DNA of 45,650 nt from NCBI GenBank assembly GCA_002011615.1, contig MTOH01000001.1, positions 277,043-322,692 of the forward strand. The letters are read 5' to 3'. Position numbers and translations under genes: made by a program. The notes below the pieces were generated by a model. That model saw nothing but the letters and a program-made list of their open reading frames with translations. It had not been told where the DNA came from and did not search any database. Positions 24,830 to 33,523 of this stretch are shown one piece after another; within the stretch, counting starts at the first letter, position 1, and every line of letters starts with the position of its first letter. The DNA comes from Candidatus Hydrothermus pacificus (GTDB lineage Bacteria; Hydrothermota; Hydrothermia; Hydrothermales; Hydrothermaceae).

Positions 24830-24859
24830 TGTAACAATAACCTTAAAAGGAGGTGTTAT

Positions 24860-26611
24860 ATGTATAGATGGGTAATAAGTATGGTGATGGTAAGCGGGTT
24901 GCTTGCACTGCAACCTGTAAGGGCGCCCGTTCACGATAACATGAATATGGACAATACTCCTGTACCCACTGTGCATGTTCCTGTTCTTACAACTGATGGA
25001 GACACCCTGATGACCCCCTTTGTAAACAACCCTACTCAGAGGGATTATCAGGTAAATGGTCCTGTTCCCACAAGACTCTGGGCTGTTGAGGAAATTAATG
25101 GAACCTATGCAAACATGATGTATCAGTATGCAGATGGAAGAAGACAGGCAACTAACTTCTTTGACTGGGCAACTCAAACATGGGCTGCTGACAGTGCAGG
25201 ATACGATACAACCGGATTAAGGAATGGTGGGTATGGAAATATGGCTGTAAACTACTCCAATGCCATTGGCTATCAGTATCACTTCTTTGTAACCTTCCAT
25301 TCAGATGGCTATAGTTATCAGGGTGATGTTCAATGGCCTGACACACCTTTTGACCCGACAAATCCAAGTCCCACTTACACAGTTCTTGCAGGTGAAGACA
25401 CAAACCAGGTATGGCCATATGTGGGATTCACTCAGGAAGGATATATGCAACAGGTATTTACTGACTACGATGGACACATCTCTGGAGTGGCATATGCTAT
25501 TATATACGACAGAAGTTCTGATTACACAATGTGGGACGGTATGGTTCCCATAGTGAATACAGGAGATGGCCCATGGTATGGATTTTATTCTGACCCCTTC
25601 TCAAACAGGGTTGTTTTAACCTACTGCAGAACATCCTCTGACAATCACATCATTATGCTCGTTGACACAATGTCAGGAGACATGTTTTATGCAGGTGTGC
25701 CCCTTCAGGTTGATGTAAGCCAGGAAATACTCAATCAAACAGGAACAACATACTATGTAGGGTTTGTTGGAGATGGAAATCCCTTTGTTGATAAAGACGG
25801 GAATGTGCATCTGATAACATTCGGCTCTGATGGCACAAATGTTGCACCTGTTGAGATTTATCACTTCTTCTGGGACCTCCAGGCCGATACAATGGGTGTT
25901 ACCCTTATAAAAACCCTCACAGACCTCTATTATCCTGCGGGTGTAAACTCACTTGTTGCAGGAAGAAGCCAGATGGGTCAGGACAGAAACAACGGAATTC
26001 TCTATGCTGTATGGGAAGAGTTTATTCAGGAACCCGGAAGATTTGTCACCAGTTCAACAAACGACACTCTTGCTCCCACAAGAATAATCCTTGCCCAATC
26101 TCTTGACAACGGTCTTACATGGACAGAAACTGTTCTTCTTGAAAGTGACCAGATAAGAGACAACAATGACTGGTTGAGATTCCCTGTGATCTCACCCGTT
26201 GTCCCGAGAATAGGAGCCTACGATGTTGTTTACTGGGGAGTTTATGACGATGATGACCCCGGATTCGTATGGCAGGCACAGGGAGGTGTTTCCTGGGTCG
26301 GCATGCTTGTTGGAAGAAAAGAATATGTGAGCGTTGCAGAAACTCCTGTATTTGCAGACAATGGACTTAAACTTGATTACAACCTGAGAGGTGGAAACGT
26401 TATATTTAACTTCAATGTTCCTTCAAAATCTCCTGTTACAATGAAAGTGGTTGATATATCAGGAAGAACTGTGAGCACACTGTTCAAAGGAACCGCACAA
26501 GGTAAACACTCAATCACATGGAATGCATCAAAAGTTCCTGCAGGAATTTATTTCTGCAACTTCAGAGCAGGAAACAGCACACTCTCACAGAAGATACTTC
26601 TCTCAAAATAA
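24860..26611 (+). CDS. secreted Asp-box protein with C-terminal sorting domain
   Basis: 583 residues. Signal peptide about 1-22 (MVSGLLALQPVRA). The main body (about 60-490) is strand-rich; an Asp-box SLDNGLTW lies at 414-421, the motif of sialidase-like beta-propellers, and NNGILYAVWEEF before it fits a propeller blade. I see no sialidase catalytic set, so I call it a surface beta-propeller of unknown ligand. About residues 500-583 are the T9SS type A/FlgD-like sorting domain (MKVVDISGRTVSTLF ... VPAGIYFCNFRAG). It has its own consensus promoter, an excellent Shine-Dalgarno and a perfect terminator, so it is probably highly expressed as a single gene. GC and codon use are richer than in neighbours. 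Confidence 0.85.
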   Translation: MYRWVISMVMVSGLLALQPVRAPVHDNMNMDNTPVPTVHVPVLTTDGDTLMTPFVNNPTQRDYQVNGPVPTRLWAVEEINGTYANMMYQYADGRRQATNFFDWATQTWAADSAGYDTTGLRNGGYGNMAVNYSNAIGYQYHFFVTFHSDGYSYQGDVQWPDTPFDPTNPSPTYTVLAGEDTNQVWPYVGFTQEGYMQQVFTDYDGHISGVAYAIIYDRSSDYTMWDGMVPIVNTGDGPWYGFYSDPFSNRVVLTYCRTSSDNHIIMLVDTMSGDMFYAGVPLQVDVSQEILNQTGTTYYVGFVGDGNPFVDKDGNVHLITFGSDGTNVAPVEIYHFFWDLQADTMGVTLIKTLTDLYYPAGVNSLVAGRSQMGQDRNNGILYAVWEEFIQEPGRFVTSSTNDTLAPTRIILAQSLDNGLTWTETVLLESDQIRDNNDWLRFPVISPVVPRIGAYDVVYWGVYDDDDPGFVWQAQGGVSWVGMLVGRKEYVSVAETPVFADNGLKLDYNLRGGNVIFNFNVPSKSPVTMKVVDISGRTVSTLFKGTAQGKHSITWNASKVPAGIYFCNFRAGNSTLSQKILLSK

Positions 26612-26636
26612 AGAAATTAGTTTAATCTTTAAACCA

Positions 26637-26664
26637 GGGGCACCCTGCAGGGTGCCCCTTTTTT
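26637..26664 (+). terminator. intrinsic terminator of the Asp-box gene
   Basis: A perfect 22-base palindrome (26637-26658, GGGGCACCCTG and its inverse) is followed by six T (26659-26664). It lies 25 bases after the stop and separates the intact gene from its decayed copy. Confidence 0.95.
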
Positions 26665-26679
26665 ATTTACGGATAAATT

Positions 26680-28125
26680 ATGCATAAAGAGATATTAACT
26701 ATCTTAATGTTAACCGGATTTGTGGCTCCACAGTTAAAAAGGGCACCGATTCATGATAAAGAATATATATATATTGCACACCGCCCGGTAATGCAAATTT
26801 TCCAACAATTACAAAAAGGAGTGATACCCTCACTCTTCCATTTGTAAACAATCCAAGCAATCGGGATTATCAGACAAACGGTCCTGTATCCACAAGACTC
26901 TGGGCTGTTGAGGAAATTAATGGAACCTATGCAAATATGATGTATCAGCATCCTGATGGAGTAAGACAGGCAACTAACTTCTTTGACTGGGCAACCCAGA
27001 CTTGGGTGGGTGACACCGATGGATACGACACCACAGGATTAATACGCGGCGGTTACGGAAACATGGCTGTTAATTACTCCGCATCTTTCGGCTATCAGTA
27101 TCACTTTTTTGTCACATTCTACACTTATAACTGTCAGGCTTCGGTTCAATGGCCCGATACACCATTTATTCCCACAAACCCGAGCCCGACCTACACGGTG
27201 CTTGACGGTGAAGATTACCAACAAATATGGCCTTACATAGGATTAACCCGGTCCCATCTCCATCAGATATTTACCGATTACGACGGTCATATTTCAGGAG
27301 TGCAGTACGCCATTATATATGATAGAAGTGCTGACCTTGCATCATGGGACGGTATGGTTCCCATAGTGAATACACCTGATGGTCCATGGTATGGATTTTA
27401 TTCTGACCCCTTCTCAAACAGGGTTGTTTTAACCTACTGCAGAACATCCTCTGACAATCACATCATTATGCTCGTTGATACAATGTCAGGAAACATGTTT
27501 TATGCAGGTGTGCCCCTTCAGGTTGATGTAAGCCAGGTGGTACTCAATCAAACAGGAACAACATACTATGTAGGATTTGTTGGAGATGGAAATCCCTTTG
27601 TTGATAAAGATGGGAATGTACATCTTATAACATTCGGTTCTGATGGACAAAATGTTGCACCCGTGGAAATATACCACTTCTTCTGGGATTTAACAGCCGA
27701 TACAATTAATCTCACCCATTATTCCCAGTATAGGCTCGATTGATATAGTTTACTGGGGAGTCTATGATGACCATGAGCCCGGCTTCGTCTGGCAATCGCA
27801 AGTCCCTGACTCTGTATCCATGCTGGTGGGGAAAAAAGAATATGTAAGTATTAGAGAGTTTTCTGCATTTCCAATAGATGAGGTCAAATTCAATTACAAA
27901 TTTATGAACAGAAACATTGTTTTTAATTTCACCATTCCTTCAAACTCTCATACTATAATAAAGATTTTTGATATATCAGGAAGAACTGTGAGCACGCTGT
28001 TCAAAGGAACCACACAAGGTAAGCATTCAATCACATGGAACGCATCAAAAGTTCCTGCAGGAATTTATTTCTTTAATGTGAAAATCAAAAATAAATCACT
28101 CTCATCCAAAATATCCCTCTTTTGA
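26680..28125 (+). pseudogene. decayed tandem copy of the secreted Asp-box protein
   Basis: Aligns along its whole length with the gene at 24860-26611 but is broken in two places. (1) The first 55 codons (26680-26847, MHKEILTILML..., ..RAPIHDK) run out of frame after an (AT)6 tract at 26763-26774; deleting one AT unit restores the match to the parent frame. (2) At 27706/27709, a 293-base segment present in the parent (25894-26188 region) is missing, which shifts the frame again and removes the Asp-box; the middle frame stops at 27743. The last part (27709-28125) again matches, ending in a recognisable sorting domain (IKIFDISGRTVSTLF). No good promoter or Shine-Dalgarno is seen after the upstream terminator. 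Parts are nearly identical to the parent, others diverged. Confidence 0.9.
26763..26774 (+). repeat. (AT)6 dinucleotide tract at a frameshift
   Basis: Six AT units inside the decayed gene. Removing one unit (two bases) gives codons matching the parent (..DKEYIYC-TP.. against DNMNMDNTP), so slippage here explains the first frameshift. Confidence 0.75.
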
Positions 28126-28153
28126 TAAAAAAATCAGAACTATGAGATTTTTA

Positions 28154-28191
28154 AAAAGGGGGGAGAGAATATCTCCCCCCATGGATTTTTT
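28154..28191. terminator. bidirectional intrinsic terminator
   Basis: A 9-bp stem (GGGGGGAGA 28158-28166, TCTCCCCCC 28172-28180) with loop GAATA. On the plus strand T residues follow at 28186-28191, and on the minus strand the complementary A run at 28153-28157 gives five U. It lies between the convergent decayed gene and the end of the long minus-strand operon and can serve both. Confidence 0.85.
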
Positions 28192-29115
28192 CTAACCGCC
28201 GAGATACTGGTTTATCTTCTCAAGAATATGAACCTTGGCATCAGGGTCAAATGGGTCAGAAGGAGGCACCCATGAAGGGTCAAGTTCAACAATAACCTGG
28301 ACGCAGAAATTCATGAAGTTAATTTTATAAGCAGCATAGGCTAATAGCGCTATAGACCTTGTATAGTCAGTATATGGATAATGAGTGAATTTCAGAGAGG
28401 TATCTGCAAGATTTCTAAGCACATTCCCTGCGATAATTGCTGATAGAAAATCTTCATTTGCCACATAAGTTCCAACAAGTCCTGTATAAGAAAGGTAAAT
28501 ATTCTCAGGAACAGTAGGGGTAGTCGGGCTGTCAAGATAATAATAGTTCAGGAAAAATGTATCCACAAGGGTGTCTGCAGTATTTGGATAAAGTGTATCT
28601 TTGAGAAAAATTAAAGAATCGCTTATATCAAAATATTCTGGTTCAACATACTTCTGTCCTTTTTTGATTTTAATGGATGAGTAGCACAGAAGGGGTGTAT
28701 TTGCAACTTTAACATGCCATATAGCCTCGCCCCCAATCATTGAATCAATTCCCCAGCGATTGGTATCCGTTTCTGCAAATGTTTCGTTAAACATGGGGAC
28801 ATCAAATCTATTAATGCCCTGTTTAAGTGAGTAAAGTATAAGTGTGAAACTGTAAGCAGAAGCAGCATCTTCAAATTTTGAGAGCTGAGTTGCAGTCCAT
28901 GCCTTTCCAAAATAAGCTTCTTCATAAAAGGCGTCAAGGGTTATTGCAGAATCAAAGAGGGTCAAAGCAGTGGAAAAGTCACCCTCATCATATTTATCCC
29001 ATGCTTCATTGAGAATATCTGAAGCAACAGGAGGTGTAATATCCGGAGGATTTTCTTTAACACCGCAGGAGAGAGCAAGCACCACCAAAAATAAAAGAGC
29101 TATTTTTTTCATCAT
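28192..29115 (-). CDS. TPR-containing outer-membrane lipoprotein
   Basis: 307 residues. Lipoprotein signal MMKKIALLFLVVLALSC with Cys 17 as lipidation site. Two TPR-like units follow (about 32-100: LNEAWDKYDEGDFSTALTLFDSAITLD and EEAYFGKAWTATQLSKFEDAASAYSF). The centre (about 110-230) is strand-rich and unassigned, and a further helical part (about 230-307) ends the protein. It is the last gene of the exbB-to-28192 operon. TPR lipoproteins next to a TonB-dependent receptor recall SusD partners, but no SusD signature is visible, so a role in substrate capture or in T9SS-like assembly is only a suggestion. AGGAGGAT precedes the start. Confidence 0.75.
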   Translation of the reverse strand: MMKKIALLFLVVLALSCGVKENPPDITPPVASDILNEAWDKYDEGDFSTALTLFDSAITLDAFYEEAYFGKAWTATQLSKFEDAASAYSFTLILYSLKQGINRFDVPMFNETFAETDTNRWGIDSMIGGEAIWHVKVANTPLLCYSSIKIKKGQKYVEPEYFDISDSLIFLKDTLYPNTADTLVDTFFLNYYYLDSPTTPTVPENIYLSYTGLVGTYVANEDFLSAIIAGNVLRNLADTSLKFTHYPYTDYTRSIALLAYAAYKINFMNFCVQVIVELDPSWVPPSDPFDPDAKVHILEKINQYLGG

Positions 29116-29126
29116 CCTATCCTCCT

Positions 29127-32100
29127 TTAGAAAACAATCAATTTAAATTTTCTGGAAAACTTGTTATTTCTGGACTTAATCATAAAGTTCATAAAGTAAA
29201 CACCTTGTGTCAGGGTATTCTTTAAGGGTAAGTTGAACTGGTGAATTCCCGGGTCTAAATCCTTCATCCTTATTTCTTTAATGTTTCTTCCCATTATATC
29301 GTAAATTTTCAAGTTTAAAATGGACTTTGAGGGTAGTGAAACAGAGAACTTAAGCAGAGAATTTACAGGGAGCATGTTTTTAGAAAGTTTGACATCAAAC
29401 TTTGCAGGTAAAACATTGGGCTTACCTTCCATCACAGCAAATATACCGAGAGAAGTCGTGTAGGTATACAAAGTGGTTTCTCCTTCTTTATAAGTCTCGC
29501 ATTTTACAGGAACACCCTGTTCAATCCTGTATATTGAAATATCATCTCTGTTCTTGAATTTTTCACTGTGAAAACTGATCTTTACGGGTTTTGAGAAAAT
29601 TATGTTAGAATGTCCAACAGAGTAAACAGCAGTAGCGTTGTTATTCGCAATATAATTTTCAGGAAGTGAACTTGCAAAGACCATTCCACTGAATCCTGAA
29701 TTCTCAGGCATTTCAAGGGTGACATTTCCTCCAAGGAATGAATAGAGACCTGCACCTGTCACATCTCTCACACTCACAGTATCGTAAAAAACAATCGTGG
29801 TATTTCCTACAAGGTCCTGAGCATAACTGTAGACAAGGATATCTCCCTTTATGTCAGAGATCAGAGAAACCGTCCCGTTATAAATTGCAAAAGTATCTCC
29901 TGTCTCAACAAGGGATAACTCTGTAGAAGTGGACGGTAGATTCTTGTCCAGTGGTCTGAAAATAACCGTGGGGTCAACACCTGCGCCAGCATCTCCAAAC
30001 AGCGCATCAAGAGCATTAAAAATGGTATCTTTTCCACCAATCACATAAAAATCAATGGCGCTTGTTACAACAGGGTTTTGAAGTATATATTTGTTAAGCC
30101 AGTTAGGAGCTCCTCTTTCAACAGAGTAGGCAAAATAACCTTCAGCCAGAGAACTGTTTACAAGAACATATCCGTAATCTCCTGCAGGAAGTGTATCTTT
30201 CAACATGTTACGAGCCTTTTTGAATATTTCTATGGTATCATTCCCGACCACTATGTATTCCACTGTGGTATCAAAAGTCATCTTTGTAACCAAAGGAATA
30301 GAATCAAATGTGATTCTATAAATTCTGAAACCGTATTCAGGGCTACCAAAATTATCTTGGAGGTCAAACTTATAAACCTGTGAATTAGTATCTGACCTTG
30401 TGAAATACATTGCTGACTGGGGCAAAATCACATTAGAGCTTCCAGCAGAGTCAGGAATCAAAGCTCTGTAAGTATTCGGGCTGGAATAATTGAATATACT
30501 GTCAACCGCATTGTATCCATATAAACCACCACCAAGAGAAGGGTCGTCAAGCAAGTTGGCAACTGCCCATGCTCCAAAGGTTTCATCAAAACTCAATCCT
30601 ATGTTCTGTGGAAGATAGTATTCGAAAAGTTCCTGCCCATCACGGTCTTTATCTCTCATCATGGCTTTGAAAATCACACTGTCCGCTCCTGAGGTATCAT
30701 TATTAAATGCACTGATAAGTCTTTCTCTTATATAGAGGAACCAGTATGCTATCCTCTCTCTATCAAAATCTCTTGCAACCGGTGACCTTAACCAGTTTGC
30801 AGTGAAATCAAAAAGAGGCTTACCAATCCTGACTATACTGGTTGAGAAATCTCTTCCCGGTTTGATTCCTATATTCTGGTCGCCTGTAAATATGTTAAAT
30901 CCAGCAAGATGAAGTGCAAGCATTGAGAATCCAACCCTTACAATCTTTGATTCCTCATGTTCCAGACTCCAGCAGGAGTATAAACTGTAAAGATAGGATA
31001 AATACTTTGCGAGTAAAAGAGAGTCAAGAACTCCTGTAGCAGTATCTACATAAAACACTGAAGGGTCATAGTTGAAATTCAAAACAAAAATTTCTTTTAA
31101 ACTGGCATCAGGGTTTGAAGGGTCAAGGTCATAATCATCAAAATAACCATAAAGGGGTTTTACTTTGTTTAAGCTTGAATCTGTTGAAGCTTCCAGAGGA
31201 TAGAGTACAATATCAATAACAGAATCAGCGTTCATATCCCACAGTTCTTCATCTTTGACTCCTAAAACAGTTTTCATCCTGTTAAAGAGATTTTCTCCGG
31301 TGTAAGTTTCGATAACATATTTTACGGTCTCAACTTCCTCATCAGCAAGGAAGTTTTTTATATTCCTGCTGAAATTCATCCATCTACCCTGAGCGTTATC
31401 AAATTTCCATATACCCTGGTCATTTGCAACAAAAAGCACATTCTCAAGATTATCAAAATATATTACCCTGCAGTTCAGGGAACCATAAGCACTAAGATAG
31501 GAGAATCCTTCGTTCATCTCCTCCCAGGTTCCTCCCAGATTTTGAGAACGAAGCACCCCATTTCCATAAGAAGCAATCCAGAAATAGCCAAATCCATAAT
31601 CTATATCATACAGGTTATAACCTGAAAGTGCTGAGTTCCAGTTACTCCCACCATCAAGTGAATAGAATAAGCCATCTGCTGTAAGGATAACTATTGTATC
31701 AGAGTTAAAGATTTTAATCTCATTGACATTGTAAATTCCGGATATTGAAGACCATGAACTTCCATCCCAGACCCACAGGCTATCACCTCCGGCATACACA
31801 TTCTTTGTCACAGGTTGAACAGCAACTGCGTTCATTTTTTCAGTGAGATTACCCAGATGTATTGCCTCTGCCAGACTATCTTTCTGCTGAACAGCCAGTT
31901 GTGATACTCTGAGTTTATAAACACCGCTATCTGTTGCTGCAAAAAGAATTTCCAGTGTATCAACCGGGATAGGTCCCACACTATCAGGGTCAAAAACTAT
32001 GGAATAGACAGGCTTATCAATAAAACCTATTTTACCGAAATTATTACTTGGTGGAACATTCTGTCTCTGAGAATAAATACCTTTGTTAGTTGCAAAGTAG

Positions 32101-32531
32101 AAAACCGCCCAGTTTCCAGCAGTTTGAGGAGGATTCGGGTTTGTAAGAATTTTGTATATCTCAACATCCTCTCCCAGACTATTAACACCCTGGGTTGTTT
32201 GTTTCCAGAAAAATCCACCATTCTGTGAGTAAAAACAATAATCAGACACACTATCAGATAAACCTGTTGCAACAAAATATGCAAAACTATCAGGATAAGC
32301 AAAAGTTGACCAGTTTCTTCTCGCAATATCATTAACAACTATTTTTTCTTTCAGGCTGACCAGTGCAAAGTTCTCTCCAACATATCTTACAATTCCTGTT
32401 TTTAGTTCAGGGTCTCTGGATAGAATGAGATAGAACTGATTAACATAGAAATCCACTGAATCACCAAGATTAGGTCTGGCAGCACCCAGAATGCACACAA
32501 GTCCTGTAATAAACAAGATTACCTTTTTCAT
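29127..32531 (-). CDS. giant secreted Asp-box propeller protein with C-terminal sorting domain
   Basis: 1134 residues. Signal peptide about 1-18. Residues about 30-375 form a BNR/Asp-box-like propeller: YSQNGGFFW near 101, YSLDGGSNW at 290-298, RSQNLGGTWEEM near 325 and ANDQGIWKF near 368. A long middle region (about 380-700) holds alternating helices and shows no family that I recognise; about 700-1040 look like Ig-type beta domains. The final 75 residues are the T9SS type A sorting domain (LNLKIYDIMGRNIKEI ... TQGVYFMNF ... FKLIVF). It is 13 bases downstream of the PorV-like gene with its own AGGAGG, so cargo and likely export factor are co-expressed. Confidence 0.82.
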   Translation of the reverse strand: MKKVILFITGLVCILGAARPNLGDSVDFYVNQFYLILSRDPELKTGIVRYVGENFALVSLKEKIVVNDIARRNWSTFAYPDSFAYFVATGLSDSVSDYCFYSQNGGFFWKQTTQGVNSLGEDVEIYKILTNPNPPQTAGNWAVFYFATNKGIYSQRQNVPPSNNFGKIGFIDKPVYSIVFDPDSVGPIPVDTLEILFAATDSGVYKLRVSQLAVQQKDSLAEAIHLGNLTEKMNAVAVQPVTKNVYAGGDSLWVWDGSSWSSISGIYNVNEIKIFNSDTIVILTADGLFYSLDGGSNWNSALSGYNLYDIDYGFGYFWIASYGNGVLRSQNLGGTWEEMNEGFSYLSAYGSLNCRVIYFDNLENVLFVANDQGIWKFDNAQGRWMNFSRNIKNFLADEEVETVKYVIETYTGENLFNRMKTVLGVKDEELWDMNADSVIDIVLYPLEASTDSSLNKVKPLYGYFDDYDLDPSNPDASLKEIFVLNFNYDPSVFYVDTATGVLDSLLLAKYLSYLYSLYSCWSLEHEESKIVRVGFSMLALHLAGFNIFTGDQNIGIKPGRDFSTSIVRIGKPLFDFTANWLRSPVARDFDRERIAYWFLYIRERLISAFNNDTSGADSVIFKAMMRDKDRDGQELFEYYLPQNIGLSFDETFGAWAVANLLDDPSLGGGLYGYNAVDSIFNYSSPNTYRALIPDSAGSSNVILPQSAMYFTRSDTNSQVYKFDLQDNFGSPEYGFRIYRITFDSIPLVTKMTFDTTVEYIVVGNDTIEIFKKARNMLKDTLPAGDYGYVLVNSSLAEGYFAYSVERGAPNWLNKYILQNPVVTSAIDFYVIGGKDTIFNALDALFGDAGAGVDPTVIFRPLDKNLPSTSTELSLVETGDTFAIYNGTVSLISDIKGDILVYSYAQDLVGNTTIVFYDTVSVRDVTGAGLYSFLGGNVTLEMPENSGFSGMVFASSLPENYIANNNATAVYSVGHSNIIFSKPVKISFHSEKFKNRDDISIYRIEQGVPVKCETYKEGETTLYTYTTSLGIFAVMEGKPNVLPAKFDVKLSKNMLPVNSLLKFSVSLPSKSILNLKIYDIMGRNIKEIRMKDLDPGIHQFNLPLKNTLTQGVYFMNFMIKSRNNKFSRKFKLIVF

Positions 32532-32544
32532 CTAAACCTCCTTT

Positions 32545-33513
32545 TTAAAAGCTAAAAGAAAGCCCCACCCTGTGGATATCAGGCAAGGCACCAAAATCTG
32601 AAAATGCATAGTCAATTCCCATCTTCTTTGCAGGATATATTCCGAATCCAAAGGCAAGCCCACCTTCATCAAGATTAAGAGTGTATCCTCCCCTTAAATG
32701 GAGTAAATTCATATAAGAAATCTCGGTTCCAAAAGAGAAATACTCTTCATTATCATTTGGATGGGCACCATCAAAGGACACTGTCCACTTAAATACCGGG
32801 GTTTCAATCATTTCCATTGCTGCGCCCACACGAAAAACTATGGGAAGAGGATAATCTATATACTCCTTATCAAAATCTTCCTTCAGGGTATACTTTACAT
32901 ATTTACCTGTTGGTTTTAAATTGGGTCCCAGATTCTGCATGGACATCGCAACTCTAAAAGATTTCCATCCTGTCCAGAAAAGGGTTCCAGCATCAATTGC
33001 GAAGGAGTAAGCCGATGTGACATCTGCATACTTTTCATAAATCATTTTAAGATTTACACCAAAAGAGAATTTTTTTGTAAACTTTTGAGCATAGGTTATC
33101 CCGGCCTGAAGAGCGTTGTATGCCACTTCATCACCTGTCGGATATGGACCTATGTTTTCATCTACAATTGCTTCCTGAAAACCGGGGCTATATAGATAAC
33201 CTGTAAACACACCTAATTTGCCATAACCCATATAATCCTGAACATAGGAGAATCCACCGAGATAATTCTCTGCAATATAATGGGTATATGTGAAACCCAA
33301 AGACCTGGGAGATGTGATTTCAGCAAGTCCTGCAGGATTCCAGAATGTGCAGGAGGGTTCACCAAAAAGTGCAGTGTAGGCATCAGAAAGTCCAGCTCCT
33401 CTTACAGTTATCGGAATGGAAAGAAATTTGGCTCCTGCAAAACCAACTTTTCTCTGGGCATTCAGAGAGAATATTAATGCACTCATCATAACCAGCATAA
33501 AGATTTTTTTCAT
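32545..33513 (-). CDS. PorV/PorQ-family outer-membrane protein
   Basis: 322 residues. Signal peptide about 1-19 (cleavage after NAQ-type end). The family core follows: FLSIPITVRGAGLSDAYTALFGEPSCTFWNPAGLAEI, then amphipathic strands throughout and a terminal Phe (RVGLSFSF), the usual barrel-assembly signal. PorV binds the C-terminal sorting domain of T9SS cargo and carries it to the attachment complex; PorQ and looser relatives share the fold. It lies directly between two genes for sorting-domain proteins in one operon, which strongly supports a T9SS-like role here, though PorV and PorQ cannot be distinguished by eye. Confidence 0.85.
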   Translation of the reverse strand: MKKIFMLVMMSALIFSLNAQRKVGFAGAKFLSIPITVRGAGLSDAYTALFGEPSCTFWNPAGLAEITSPRSLGFTYTHYIAENYLGGFSYVQDYMGYGKLGVFTGYLYSPGFQEAIVDENIGPYPTGDEVAYNALQAGITYAQKFTKKFSFGVNLKMIYEKYADVTSAYSFAIDAGTLFWTGWKSFRVAMSMQNLGPNLKPTGKYVKYTLKEDFDKEYIDYPLPIVFRVGAAMEMIETPVFKWTVSFDGAHPNDNEEYFSFGTEISYMNLLHLRGGYTLNLDEGGLAFGFGIYPAKKMGIDYAFSDFGALPDIHRVGLSFSF

Positions 33514-33523
33514 AATTCCCTCC

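Noticed and set aside
24800-25418. Minus-strand open frames opposite the Asp-box gene
   Set aside because: Shadows of the coding strand; no start signals, and the Cys/His-rich composition is an artefact of the opposite frame.
24860-26611. Calling the Asp-box protein a sialidase
   Set aside because: Only one clear Asp-box is seen and the arginine triad and Tyr/Glu pair of sialidases could not be identified.
26751-26951. Minus-strand frame in the decayed copy
   Set aside because: It mirrors the same shadow frame opposite the intact gene, so it is inherited by duplication, not a gene.
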